Shown here: positions 12,064 through 24,100 of the stretch, piece by piece
Position numbering within the stretch: the stretch's first letter is position 1
Layout of the letters: the number at the start of each line of letters is the position of its first letter
NCBI GenBank assembly: GCA_007115705.1
Contig: QXEO01000334.1
Location: 1,769,567 to 1,833,566 of the forward strand
Direction of reading: 5' to 3'
Source of the DNA: Dactylis glomerata
Lineage: Eukaryota; Streptophyta; Magnoliopsida; Poales; Poaceae
DNA: 64,000 bases
The notes under the pieces: model-generated
The model's database searches: none
Seen by the model: only the letters and a program-made list of their open reading frames with translations
Told to the model about the DNA's origin: nothing
Made by a program: the position numbers and the translations under genes

Positions 12064-13599
12064 ACCTGAAACTTCTCACTCTGCTTCTCAACAAGGTTGA
12101 TGTTTACAAGTGAAGTGGAGGGATATATATACATATATGTGTATGTGCAGGAAGCTGAGAGGAAACAGAGGCAGGAGCTTGAGGGCCAAGTTTAATTAGC
12201 CTCAGAAAGCATAGCTGAACCAACAAGTCAATAAGAACATGCTTAAGGTGGTTTATAATAGTGCAGCCACTTGGAGTAGGAAAACCAATAGGAGATAGAA
12301 GGACGTACCTTGACAGTCAAGTTCAACCAAATGGATGATACAGACTATCTGGCCAACAGCAGTGAATGACACATTTAAAAATAGGGAAGGCATGCTCGAG
12401 TACTTGACTAAGACAGGCCAAAATTGTCATTTTCCCTATGTTCTTATCACTTCAGTTGCAGCTACTTGTCAAAAGGCTTCAAACCTACAAGTACACAGCA
12501 TAAAATTACTCCTAGTTATGGAAATCAATCACTGGATTCTCTCTTGCACACTAGCTGTCACTTCCAAAATGTTGTTCACACCAATAATGATAGAATTAGC
12601 AGGTCTAAACTCGCTCAACTGCTTCTGATGGAATATGTCAAAGCTTCATTCCTTTTTTCCCTGTGTTTGTCTATAACTTTCTATTCTCCATTTCTCATCT
12701 GGCATGTGAAGGCTCAACCCTGACATGCTGTACCTTCTTTATACTGCATATCAAGAAGGGCATTTCCCAAGATCCAGTCATCAGCGGATATTCCGGGATA
12801 TCTGCGATCAGAAACTGCAGTAGTAATCAGAAATCCAGATCATGTTTATTTCTCAAGAGACTACGGTGCATCCTAGGTATACAGATGTCATGGAGTGTGC
12901 TCAGTATGGTTGTATCACCTTGATTTAATTATCTGAGTATCAAATTATATTTCAGAAAGATCGGTGTAGGTACCAGCAGGCAAAACCACCTGGAGAGATC
13001 ACCTGAAAATTGGGATTAAAATTCAGGAGGTTTGACCATCCATTAGCTGACTTCTAGCTTACAGAAATCTGCCGAACTAGCCAACTAAGTGATGAAAATA
13101 TCAGTATTTTTCAAAAACGTGACGTATTTTACTATTTGTAAAATTCTCCTAACTAGTCGTAATGAGCATCCTAGTTGAGCAAAATAAAATCATCAATTTC
13201 TCAAGCAAACAAGTACATTCCCAAGTTATAATAAGTTAAGTACCTCCGGTATACATTGCACTGAGAAAATAAAGAGCCCGAAGTGGCCTAATAAAGCTTC
13301 CAGTTTCAGAATGCAAAAATACCTATGGATACCTGCATCTCCTATTAGTCAAAGATGCATATGATTCACCAATTTCAGTGACGAAATGCTAGAATACAAC
13401 TGGGAGGAATTTCGTCAAACAGATTGTAGGCATGAAACCATAACAGATCACCGCAAAATATGCAGATTCTTCTCCATTCAAGTATGTACATTCTCTACTC
13501 ATATGTTTGAGGACTGTATTCCCATCGTGGAATAGAAAAACACTAACAGATACCACCCAAATGTTCGGGTACCAAACACTCCGGTGTTTTTTATATGAT
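12064..13599. other. MATE promoter side and intergenic sequence
   Basis: The MATE 5' flank (12064-12330) is followed by about 1.2 kb of AT-rich, apparently unique sequence. The open frames present match nothing recognisable and have no consistent splice context. No terminal inverted repeats or LTR ends were noticed. Confidence 0.35.
12122..12131 (-). promoter_or_regulatory. Probable TATA box of the MATE gene
   Basis: The minus strand reads TATATATCC about 60-68 bp upstream of the ATG at 12063, a usual distance for a short 5' UTR. The surrounding sequence is generally TA-rich (ATATATACATATATGTG), so the exact box is uncertain. Confidence 0.4.
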
Positions 13600-14790
13600 C
13601 TTTTTTTTAGAAAACACAAAAAAAATATTTGCCTTTCATTTCATTGAAAAGATAGAGTTTGTTACATGTCTCCTAGGAGGCTCACGTCCTGATTACAAGG
13701 GTACTAAATTAATGCATATCCCACGTTGTTAGCACAACATCTCTGAGCCTCTTGGCCCCTGCCTTGACCCATGATGCAGCCTGGTCTTTGATTTTGTTCA
13801 CTAGGAATCCAACAGAGGGGCATGCTCGCTGAAAGACGCAATCATTGTGGTGTGTCCAGATCATCAATGATGTCAAGAGCGTCACGGAGGCGAGCGCCTT
13901 GTGCAATTGCTTGGGGGTGTGTTGCCTCGCCATGGACCACCACTCGTAGAGCGAGGCTTCTTCAGATGGTGGCGTGCAGGTCATGCGCAGCCCAGCTAGG
14001 ACCTCGTGCCAGACATGCCTGGAGAAGGAGCATCCGATGGTTAGGTGCTGCATTGTTTCCGGTAGCTGGTCGCAGAGGAGGCATCTTGGGCGGTGCTGCA
14101 GCTGTCATCGACGAAGACTCTCCACCGTCTAGCATTTGTCAATATTGGCAAGGTAATGGAAGAACTTGACTCGCGGTGGTGCCCATCTCTTCCAAATCAG
14201 CTTCCATGCCCTGCAGCACGTTTGATCCCTGGAAGGAGGGTAGGTACGCGAATTTTGCTGTGTATTTGCCGCTCGTGCTCCAAATCCATAGCAACTTGTC
14301 AGCGTCCGTAGATAGCGTCGCGTCCTCGATTCGGCGCCACAATTGCAAGTATTGCCCAATCTCATCGATGTCGAGCATGCCTTGTATGTCTCGTGCCCAT
14401 TGGTTGGCCTGTAATCCATCGGCCACTGTCCTCGCTTTGCGGCGGCGTTTGGGAATGTAAGAGTATAGAACTGGTGCAATTTCACGGACTGATCGTCCCT
14501 CAAGCCAATTGTCTTCCCAAAATTTTGCTGTTCGGCCATCGCCAAGCGTCACAGTGGTGGAGGCAAAAAAGAATTCTAGCTCCTCCTCTGAAAATTGCAG
14601 GCCAAGGCCACTCCATGCTTTGTTTTCATCAATGCGCTCGAACCATTGCCAGCGGAGGCGCAGCTCCATCTCCATGCGCTCAAGGTCCTGGATTCCAAGG
14701 CCACCAAGTGAGAGTGGCCGGCGGAAGCGTTGCCAATTGACATGGCAGCTTCCTCCATTGGCAGCGGCGTGCCTATGTTAATTCCAAGGA
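13600..14790 (-). pseudogene. LINE ORF2 3' end (second LINE), 5'-truncated
   Basis: Minus-strand frames show the C-terminal part of a plant LINE ORF2: a GGLGIQDLE-like start near 14730, LRLRWQWFERIDENKAW, TLGDGRTAKFWEDNWL, and then the zinc-binding domain (MQHLTIGCSFSRHVWHEVL, about 14050-13950) and WTHHNDCVFQ. Two frames are needed, so there is at least one frameshift near 14140. An A-rich tail on the minus strand lies at about 13600-13620. The RT catalytic region is absent because of 5' truncation. It differs in sequence from both other LINE copies, so it belongs to another family. Confidence 0.85.
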
Positions 14791-15000
14791 TCTTTAAGCA
14801 TGGAATAGAAATGTTCTTTTCCTGTGAAACATTTCATACTACAGAGCAAGGTTGCCAGTTAGAGCTGTTTCGGCCATTAATAAGAAGAGCGAAACGATAT
14901 GAACCGGTAGGGCTCTATAGGAAACGAGAGGAGGCGATCTAGGTTTTTTGCTCCTCTCGCCCGGTGACGCCACCGGTCTGTCCCGCCGGGTCGACCATGC
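14791..15000. other. Sequence between two LINE fragments
   Basis: 210 bp that ends in a GC-rich stretch (CTCGCCCGGTGACGCCACC) and contains the left copy of the target duplication of the next LINE. It may belong to the same pre-insertion sequence as 16032 onward. Not identified. Confidence 0.35.
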
Positions 15001-16023
15001 TTTTTTTTTCGATAAAGGGCGCTTTATTACTTAAAAGGTTTAAGCATTACACCCAGCCTCTGCATAACTAAGATGCACACAGCTGTTCGAAGGTCCAAAG
15101 GTCACACTGAAAGAAAGCGTATTACATATCAAAATGAGCAAATGCAACTACGCCTGAGTGATAGGCGGCTCGATACGAAGATTATGCTGCCACCCATGAC
15201 GGGAAAAAGTATCCTTCGCCGTAGTCTCCAATCGTGCACAGACCTCCATAAATAGGTCGCGGTTCTCCACCCGCTGAAGAGACGACCATAAACGGAGTGT
15301 ACCGGTACACCGGTAGATGACCTGCAAAGGAGAAGAAATTTTATTATCAAACACTTTATCATTTCTACATAGCCATAGCGACCAGATGATGGCAAGCGCT
15401 CCCACCCTAATAAGCGTTCTAAACCGATTATCGATGCCGTGCAACCAATTCCCGAAGATATTGGCCACACTACGTGGGGGATAAAGGGTAGATGCTATCT
15501 GGATGATTGACCATATAGATCTCGCGAACCTACAATGGAAAAAGAGGTGTTTAATTGTCTCATCCTGATGATAGAAAACGTAGCTCTTATTCCCATGCCA
15601 GTTCCGCCTTGCAAGATTGACTTTGGTTAGAATAACTCCGCGACGAAGATACCACCCAAATACTTTTGTTTTTAGTGGTATCTTCATCTTCCAAATCATC
15701 TTGTTATTGACAACTGGTACAAGGGGATGTATTAACGCATTATACATGGAATCCACAGAGAATTGTCCATTCTTAAGTAGGCTCCATCGAAATTCGTCTG
15801 ACCCAGGCGAAAGTTGCACGTTAGCCAGACGTAGAAGAAGGGCATTCCATGCAACTAGCCGCTGGCCAATCAAATCTCTCCTGAACGTTACATCTAGAGG
15901 TGAGGTTGCCATTACTTTCATAATGGTATCACTTTTGTAACGAACAATATTATATAATGCTGGATACTGTTCTCGGAGTGGGGCATTTCCTAGCCATGAA
16001 TCCTCCCAGAACCTTATCTGCGA
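15001..16023 (-). pseudogene. LINE ORF2 3' end (third LINE) with poly(A) and target duplication
   Basis: A T run at 15001-15009 followed by CGATAAAGGGCGCTTTATT is, on the minus strand, the classic grass LINE tail (AATAAAGCGCCCTTTATCG plus A run). Upstream on that strand an open frame (15921-15148) holds the zf-RVT region: FRWSLLKNGQFSVDSMY, VILTKVNLARRNW, IKHLFFHCRFARSIW and WLCRNDKVF. Only the last quarter of ORF2 is present. ACCATGCT occurs at 14994-15001 and 16024-16031, a likely target duplication that fixes both ends and gives an insert of about 1.02 kb. In the zinc-binding stretch the first Cys of the usual C..C pair is replaced by Tyr (YVFYHQDE), so it may also be functionally damaged. 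Confidence 0.88.
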
Positions 16024-16031
16024 ACCATGCT

Positions 16032-16709
16032 AGGTGCTAGGTATTGCGGACAAAGGGCTGAAACCCAGCCATTGTTGAGTGTTCAGATCTGCCTTGGCCG
16101 ATACCTTTACGCCGATCTCTCGAACACTTAGTCATTTAGCACCACGACACGCGGAAGAGAAGCTAGCATGCTGGAAACCGATTTGAACGGCACCTGCAGC
16201 GGGCCTCCGTGACTTTGCCGGGATCAGAACCCTTTGTCGTGCCTATGCGGCCAGGTGCATGAAGAAGATTTCACCAGACGCATCATCAAATTGCTGAACA
16301 AGATGACATCTTTGCATCACGGCAACAACTTGTACGTAGCTTTTCTTTCATGAATCCACAGCTCAACCAAACACACCATTAGTCACAGTCTGGTGGCAGC
16401 AAGGATATGCCAGATCCACCGCGGAGCGAACTCACGCTGGACGCAGGCCAGGTTCACTAGCACCCTTTAAGCCCAGACAGAAGCAGGAATCCGGAGCCGG
16501 AGGCGCCCCGCTGATGGATCCTGTCACACCCATGCTCTTTAACCACCAACAACTACCTCCGCATCCCCGGACAGCAAATCACCACCCGGCAAAGGAGCAC
16601 CGCAGAGGAGGAGCGCGAGTGGCGAAGATCAGGCCCGCCCATGTCACCTGTCCAGACGACCAGGGGCATTAGGACACTAATTAATATTAATGCTCTCTAA
16701 TGGTATATA
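16032..16709. other. Unassigned moderately GC-rich sequence between LINE and CACTA element
   Basis: No ORF of note, no LTR termini and no recognised protein similarity. It may be a decayed 5' region of an older retroelement continuing from 14791-15000. Confidence 0.3.
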
Positions 16710-18023
16710 CACTAATAGAAAAACGGTCTATAGTCCCGGTTGGTAAGGGCCTTTAGTCCCGGTTGTAGCAACCGGGACTAACAAATTGGGACTAAAGGTC
16801 CCCCTCTTTAGTCCCGGTTGTGCCACAACCCGGGACTAAAGGTTCTCCACGTGGCCGCCCTGAGCGCTGCGGGCTGGAGAACCCTTTAGTCCCGGTTGGT
16901 AACTCATTTTGCTATTTTTAAATATTATCAAAAAAAGTTTCAGATTTTTTTGAATTTTCCTATTTTCGGATTTTTGATTTGTTTGACAGTTTTCCCTCTA
17001 ATCTCTAATCACCACCCCTCTAATCTCTAACCACCATCCATATTCTCATATCAAAGTATATACTCGTGGTCCCACTTCCCGGCCGGTCACCCATCCTCAC
17101 ACTGCTCCACTCTCAGCACGCTTAACTTCTCTATTCCTTCCCTACTAGCTTCCAAGACTGCGCTCGCGACTTCTTGATAATACTATGCTATGAATTGTAT
17201 TAACCCTTAGACTTTGATAACATATAATTTTACTTTTTTTAATTCCAAATAATTTCAAAAATAAGCAACAATGATTTAAGTAATAATGAGCATCAATAAA
17301 TTTCAAAAAATCTTTATGCATAATTTAAATATTAATTTTAAAACTCAAAATATTCAAAAAAAAATCAAAATCTTAAAAAATTCAAAATAATATAAATACT
17401 TCAAAATAACTAAAAAGTAGAAGAAACAACTAAAGAAATTAAAAAATCTTTTTAAAAAATCTTTTTTTTCTCATTTTTCTAGCAAAATCTAAAATCTTCC
17501 TGCTTTCATATTTCCCTTTGGAATTTTGAGAAACTAGAATTTGTGAAATCGGATGTAAAATTTTGTGTAGATAATTTTTCATATATTATACGTTTTTTTT
17601 CGAGTCCGTATGCAAAAGTTAGAGCCGTTTTAATTCGGAACAACCTTTTTTTGCAAAAAAATTCAATTTTCAAATTTTCAAATTTTCCATAAAAGTTAGT
17701 TGCATGAGGTACATGCATGTCAAAGGATTTTGAAATTTGAAGTTTTTATCATTTTCGTTTATTTTTTTAGACGTTTTTTCTGCGCGGGGGGGGGGGGGGG
17801 TAGGCCGGTTGGAGACACCAACCGGGACTAAAGGTCACTAACCCTTTAGTCCCGGTTCGTATTTCCAACCGGGACTAAAGGTCCCGTTTGAACCGGGACT
17901 AAAGATTCCTGGCCCACATAGTCTTTTAAACCGGGACTAATGCTCATATTAGTCCCGGTTCAAAACACAACCGGAACTAAAACTCAAATTCGCCCTGGAC
18001 ATTAGGCCTGTTTTCTACTAGTG
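16710..18023. mobile_element. Non-autonomous CACTA (En/Spm) DNA transposon
   Basis: It begins CACTAATAGAAAA at 16710 and ends TTTTCTACTAGTG at 18023, giving a 13-bp terminal inverted repeat with one mismatch. Both ends carry many direct and inverted copies of the subterminal motif TTTAGTCCCGGTT / AACCGGGACTAAA (about 16730-16900 and 17805-17985). The flanking triplets are ATA (left) and ATG (right), an imperfect 3-bp target duplication. The 1.3-kb interior is AT-rich, with no transposase and a 15-base G run at 17786-17800. It would need transposase from an autonomous CACTA element. Confidence 0.92.
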
Positions 18024-21000
18024 ATGCTGAAAGAATTTTAAGGCTATCTTCGTCCGGTCGGATAACTGTACCATAGACATGCTACCAACCATGCATCCTC
18101 ACATCACATTATTCCACACACGGAAAAATAGGAACAGAATGAAGGCAAGCAAGTTGTTACCTGCATGTGTAGTTGCGGTCAATCGCAGTTCCACTCTCTC
18201 ATGTGCCTTCCTTCGAACACCTCGAGGGCGTCCAGGAAGCAGCCTCCATTCCTTGTAGCAGGCTGCAGCATCGCCCTCCAGCAGTACTGTGGCAGCATCC
18301 AGCACAAATCCGCACACCACTACGTCACGTCGTTACTCACCACAAACGAAACACTAGGCTCGACATCACAGAGAAGAAGGGGAAAATTAACACGAAGTGG
18401 ATTAACTGAAAGTCACTGCAACTGTCAAAACCACCGTTTCTCACTTGGTCATTTCGTCAAACAACGACTGTGCGGTGCATGAAACACCACCAGTGAGGTG
18501 AGAGCGGTGGGAGAGTCATGGCGTGTGCCCGGCAAGAAGATGAAGCGTGCCTCCAGGACGCTCTGTCCACATGTGTTTGCTCCGGCCTGCCTCCAAGATG
18601 CACGGACTCGAACAGCCGCCGAGGAGATGATGGCAACGTGAAAGCAGGCCGCTGGTGGCGGGAGGCGGGGATTTTCTGCCGGCGTTGGACCCGGAGGCGG
18701 CGAGGTCGGCCGCTGCCGCTCTGCGGCGGAGGACGATGGCGACAAATGCTTGCCGAGGCGGAGGCGGGGATTTTCTGCCGGCGTGGCGCGCTGACTCAGC
18801 AGAGCGGGAGGATTGTGGTCCGTTTTCGCACCAAAATGGTCACGTGTCTCGCACGCGAGGCCGTTTGAGTGACCAGGATTTTACAAATCTGTCCTTATTT
18901 TTGGGAGGATTTTGTTTGCAAATAGATGTGTCACCTTGAAGCCCAAATTCACACTTCTGGTTGGAGACAGGGACGAAAACTAAATATAGGAAAACGATAC
19001 GGAGTGGAAACTGAACAGCATCTTTTGGTGGAACAATCATGGAAATGGCCTTTTTTTCAAACTAAGACTAGCCATAAGGGGTGTTATAAGCAGTATCATG
19101 TATGCTTTGTTAGTAAAAATGGGTAACACGACAATTAACGAGGAGAGGGTGAGAGTGATATTATAATATTATATTATATTATATTATAACAAATAAAACT
19201 AGATAGTTTAATGGTAAATAAATCACATACAAATATTTGTATTGAGATTTTACAAAATATTAAATATAATATAACTATAATACTACTGAATAATACTATA
19301 TATTATAAGTGTGGTACCATATAATTCTAGCGTACGATACTTTCCATTGTGACCGTTATGTGTGTGTTTGGCCCAATTCAGCATTGCCCTCGACAAGCTC
19401 CGCTAAACATGCCTAACCCAATCAATTCAACTAAGCATGCCCTTCGGCCTTCTCCCCTAATCGAGTAGGTACACCCGCGCAACCTAGGGTTAGGAATACC
19501 AAAACGTCATTGTGACGGTGTTGTGTCGTCAACCATCCTCTGATTTCGTGTGTGTATGTACCATACTGAGTCCTATCACTGTTTCTGCCGGTATCTAATT
19601 TCGCATCCATTTTTGTAATTTTTTCAAATTCTTTTCCACTTCTGCAAAAATAGTATAAAAATATATGTAGCGGCACTCCGTTTGTTTCCGCTCCGTTTTA
19701 ACCCTAGTCGTCGATGTATACACCACACTCACGGTCGGGTACCTATACTCAAGAGATGGAAAAGCTATCTCCATCTTTTCGCCTCCCGCACGTCGTCTTG
19801 AATCTTTTCGCAACATTGGGGGCTCATGGATCTAAGCCATTAAAAAATGGAACTAAAACTTACTCATGCACTTAGCAGCCTCATTAGTTGTGTTAGTCCA
19901 TGATATTATAATACCAAAAAATGGAAAATGCCATTTTATTGTCGAAGGAGGATCTGGTGGCGGCATTGGAGGCGGTTGATTTTTTTTCTATCAAGTTAGT
20001 GTTGAGAGAGGATTGTACAACTCATCTAGGGTGTTTCTTGTGTGCCAGTGCCATGATTGCCTTGGGATGGTGGCACCGAGGCCTCGGTGCGGTGTCGTAG
20101 CTTCATTGACCTTCCTCTAGAACCTTGGGAGCCAGAGGCGTTGAGCCAGCTCGTCAACCGCCTCAGCACGGTGTCATAGTTTTGTTGGCCTTCCTCTGGT
20201 GATTGAATGTCATGGAGTGGACCAGGGAGTCATCTAACATTCCCAAGGTGTACAGTGTTCAAATGATGTATGGTGTCGAGCTTCCGAAGCCACCTGCACC
20301 ATTGGTCAACCTCGGCGACAAAGAGTCCCTACAAGCATAGCATCATCATTCGTGCTGGCTGCATGTCAACCACAAGAGGGACACAAGACTCAATCACCTC
20401 TTCCCTGCGTCTAGTGGCAATGTTGACTAAAGGACTTTTGGCAAGGATGAACTGGCATGTCCTTGTGATCCACAAATGTATCTGCCGTTGCCCTAGCAGG
20501 GTTTCGAAGTGCACAACAACCAATCGGTTTGGAGATACAGGTCTACCACACATCATTTCAGAAGCATATTTCAGATCCTGTAGATATGATATCTTGGTGA
20601 AAGAAAACTTGTGACAACACTAAAAATTCATGCATATCATCATCCTGGGATTAGATTACAGATACACTCCATCATTAATACAAGAAACTGTTCGGCAGTT
20701 CAGCAAAGCTGATACTAATAACTTCAGCTTGAACTGGAAAGCAAAAAAAGGCTAGTGCCCAAGTTTTATCTTACAACAACAGCAAGCCATCACCATCGTC
20801 GTCTGTTTGTATCGACACAAGACACGCAGGATAAACAAGTAGTCGCGGCGGCTTTAATCCACTCTTTAGACAGCTAACAGCTTTCTCTCTCTCTCTCTCT
20901 AGTGCTAAATTTGTACAGTGAGCAGAGTAACATGTTTCTTACTCCTCCTCTTCTTCCCCTTTACAGTTCAGATTAGTCTTGCTTCCTCAGCTACAGAATG

Positions 21001-21133
21001 TACACTCTCCAGTGCAACCAAGATTGTATCTTATTCCGCGGTACCACATACTAGTTTTATAGGGTTTTCAGTTGGGGAAAAACGCGAGCGCAAACCTAGC
21101 CACTGTTAGCTGTACAACTGCATAGTCCGCCCT
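18024..21133. other. Intergenic sequence between CACTA element and Pumilio gene
   Basis: About 3.1 kb with no confident gene. 18480-18860 is GC-rich and repeats GGCGGGGATTTTCTGCCGGCG at about 18665 and 18764. 19155-19200 is an (ATATT)-like low-complexity stretch. 19980-20600 gives minus-strand open frames of about 75 residues that match nothing recognised. The last few hundred bases probably contain the Pumilio 3' UTR (minus strand). Confidence 0.35.
20882..20900 (+). repeat. CT microsatellite
   Basis: An uninterrupted CT run of about nine units. It lies about 235 bp past the Pumilio stop codon, so it would be an AG repeat in or near that gene's 3' UTR. Confidence 0.85.
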
Positions 21134-24100
21134 TCAAGCGGCGGTGCACGCTGGTTGAAGCCCCTGGCGCTTCTCTGCGACCACAGAAGCAAATAAGATA
21201 GATATAAGCTGGCATGCACACGGATAGAAAGGCCGTATGCATCATTTTGATGCAGAGGCTGGGACTCCCCCATTTCGAAAAAATGCACACGGATAGACCT
21301 GAATGGAATCTAGTGACAAAACATACCTCCAGCAGCAACAAGCTTCTCTACGCGTGCAACTATGTGCTTCCCGTAGGTGTACTTCTTAAGGGTGTTCAGG
21401 TGGGCCTTTATCCTTGTGAGGATCATCTCCCTCTGCTGGTCATCACAAGTCTCCAACACCTTCTGCACCACATAGTTTGCAAACTGATCTTTCATCATTA
21501 CCTACAAAGACAATGCAGATAGAGTCGGTAAGGTTCACAAATGTAGCAACTGATTATCTTGATAGCTTGGTTAAAAAGTTGAAAAAATGCAGACCTCAAG
21601 AGGTTCACTTTCAGTAGTGGATTCAAGCATTTCACCAATCAAGATCTGCCGCTCTACAGGGTTACCAAAAGCTAGGCACTTCTCAATGACATTTGAAGCA
21701 AACTTCTGCTGGCTCATTTGCACGATTTGTCCAATTAACTTATCAATAATAGCAGTCCTCTCATGTGGTTTGCCATGTTCCAGAACATGCTGTAAAAGTT
21801 CACCAAATCTTATGAGAAGCAAAATTTGTGTAAAAGCAAACAAAGGGTAAAAAAATCTCAGAATTAAGACTGCAACTATCCAGGTCTCAGGATTAATCAA
21901 TAGAAAACAGTAAGCAGTTGCAAAAGCAAAATATGTATGCAAAGCTCCAAATCAATTGGCAACATTATCAAGCAGCAGGGATCAGTGGTACACTGCAGAA
22001 GTGAGATGCTACTGCACAAAACAGAACACATTCTACCTACAGTTTGTTGCAGGACACTAAAAAGAGAAAAGATATGCGAAGTCCACCTCTTAGTAATCAA
22101 TAAGAATATTTACAGAACAACTAACATACACTTGCTAGTTGCTACATACTAATTACCAAACGTTAGGATCAATATGATAACCTACAGCTGATAGTATAGC
22201 CCAGATGCATTGCACAATAAAACAGTTTAGCCAGACAGAAGCTTGTCCAAGTGCAAGGTATGCTATAATGTTCGAAAACACAGGGCATGGCACTGACCTG
22301 AACAACATAGTTACCATACTGATCTTGAGCCAGCAGGCAAACAGACTGGAGAATCTCATCCATCATTATTTGCTGTGTAGTTGGATCATCACAGTGCTCC
22401 AGCACCCTCTGATAATTCACATAATATGACATTGTGAGAGGTTGTGCGGACAAATGTAGTTTGCAAATGCTATGTAGTATTAGCATACCTGGATAACCCG
22501 GCAACCATAGGGATGAGTGGATAGCAGCACAACTTGACCATAGAACGTTGAGACAATGAACTGGATAACATCCTGAGGGATGCACTCTATGCATTTCTGT
22601 ATTACATGATTACCATTTTGATCACGTACACAGCGCATGATATGTCCATCAAGCTCAGCAACCATTTTAGTCTGCTGAGCTAAATCCACAACCTCTATAG
22701 CCTGCACATATATATCATCCATTACAAGACAAGAAATTACATGTACCTACTTATCAGGTAAAGTTAACTTAAAATGCAAGGATGTCCTCGTGTTGTCCTA
22801 TATAACTAAAATCAACTGATAAGCACCTTCTGTATAACCCGACACCCATACATCTGAAGACTGAGAGCAAGGACACGCCCAATAAGCTGATCAGACAGTT
22901 CCTTTATCTGAGTTGTGCTTCCATGCTCAAAAAACTGGCCAAAACACAAACAATAAGGATAAGATATCATAGTCAAGCAATCACCTTAAACAAACTAGTT
23001 TTTCTTACCTTCTGAACAACATAATTTCCAAATACATCAGTCATCAGTGTAAGAGCCTGAGGCATAATTTCTGAAAAAACCATGTCTTTCTCTTCAATAC
23101 TGGCTGTTTCGAGCTTCTGCTGTATGAATCGGCTCCCATATTGATCCGCACTACAAAGTATTCAATGATTAGCAAAAAAAATCTTAAAAAAGATACTCCC
23201 TCCGTCCCGATTTAAATGATGTGGGGATTATTTTACAAAAACGTCCTTTTAGATATTTCCGACAAACACCGGACCCCTTCTTCCTCCCCGATGCTCTATT
23301 CCTCGATCTGTTCGTCGCCACGCAACGCAGCCCGCTCGTCGCCCGCCTTCCCCCCCTCCCTCCGCCGCCACCCGCCACTGACTTGCTTCCCCCACGCCGG
23401 CTTCCGCAGCCTTTCTCCCCGGCGCCTCGTTTCCCTGCGCCTGCGGGCTCACGCTCAAGGTCGTCGCCGCCGCGGCGAGTCCAGCGAGGAGAGGGAGGGA
23501 GGGTTGGAAGCTCGTGATCCTCGCCCTCCCGCTGGCTGCTCCATGGCGCGCTACCCGGCGGCTGAGCTGACAACCCGCTCCATGGCGCGCGACCTCCAGC
23601 TCCATGGCGCCCGACCCGCGGCCTCGGCCTGCTGCCTCCGCTGCTCCGCAGCCGCGACTCCCGCCTCCACCTCCGCGAATCCCGCCTCCACCTCCCCCCG
23701 ATTCGCCTCCACCTTGAGCTCGGCCCCGTCTCCGGCTGCCGGCGGGGAGGTCCGACAAGATTCCAGTTTGGATTTCCTATTTCTGGCCTAATTTGAACTG
23801 TTTTTTAATGTGTAAGGACTTTTTAGTAAAAACGCTTTTGTACTGTGGTCACGTCACTTAAATCCGGACGGAGGGAGTATATCTCTTGCAATTATGCATA
23901 CTTTCAGCCATGAGTAAAAACTGTTGCAAATTTGTGCAAACTGGAAGCAAACTATGCTCTTTGAATTAAATATTAGGATAGGGATAATTAATACATTCTA
24001 CAACATGGTTAAAATTCAAAGTCCAGGGCGTTTAGCACTAGAGCAACAATATTAGACAGACGAGGAAATTGTTATTTTGTTATATCTTTTCGTGTCTTCT

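Noticed and set aside
16710..18023. CRISPR-like array suggested by regularly recurring CCGGGACTAAAG words
   Set aside because: The words occur in both orientations near two inverted CACTA termini. This is the subterminal repeat pattern of a plant CACTA transposon.
20329..20556. Minus-strand 75-codon frame (HFETLLGQRQIHLWITRTCQFILAK region)
   Set aside because: It looked faintly like the end of a plant gene, but no family could be named, no splice partners were found and neighbouring frames carry stops.
23216..23791. 191-codon plus-strand frame in Pumilio intron 2
   Set aside because: It lies wholly inside the Stowaway-like element, has compositional repeats (Ala, Pro, Ser) and overlapping frames on the other strand. 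Not annotated as a gene.
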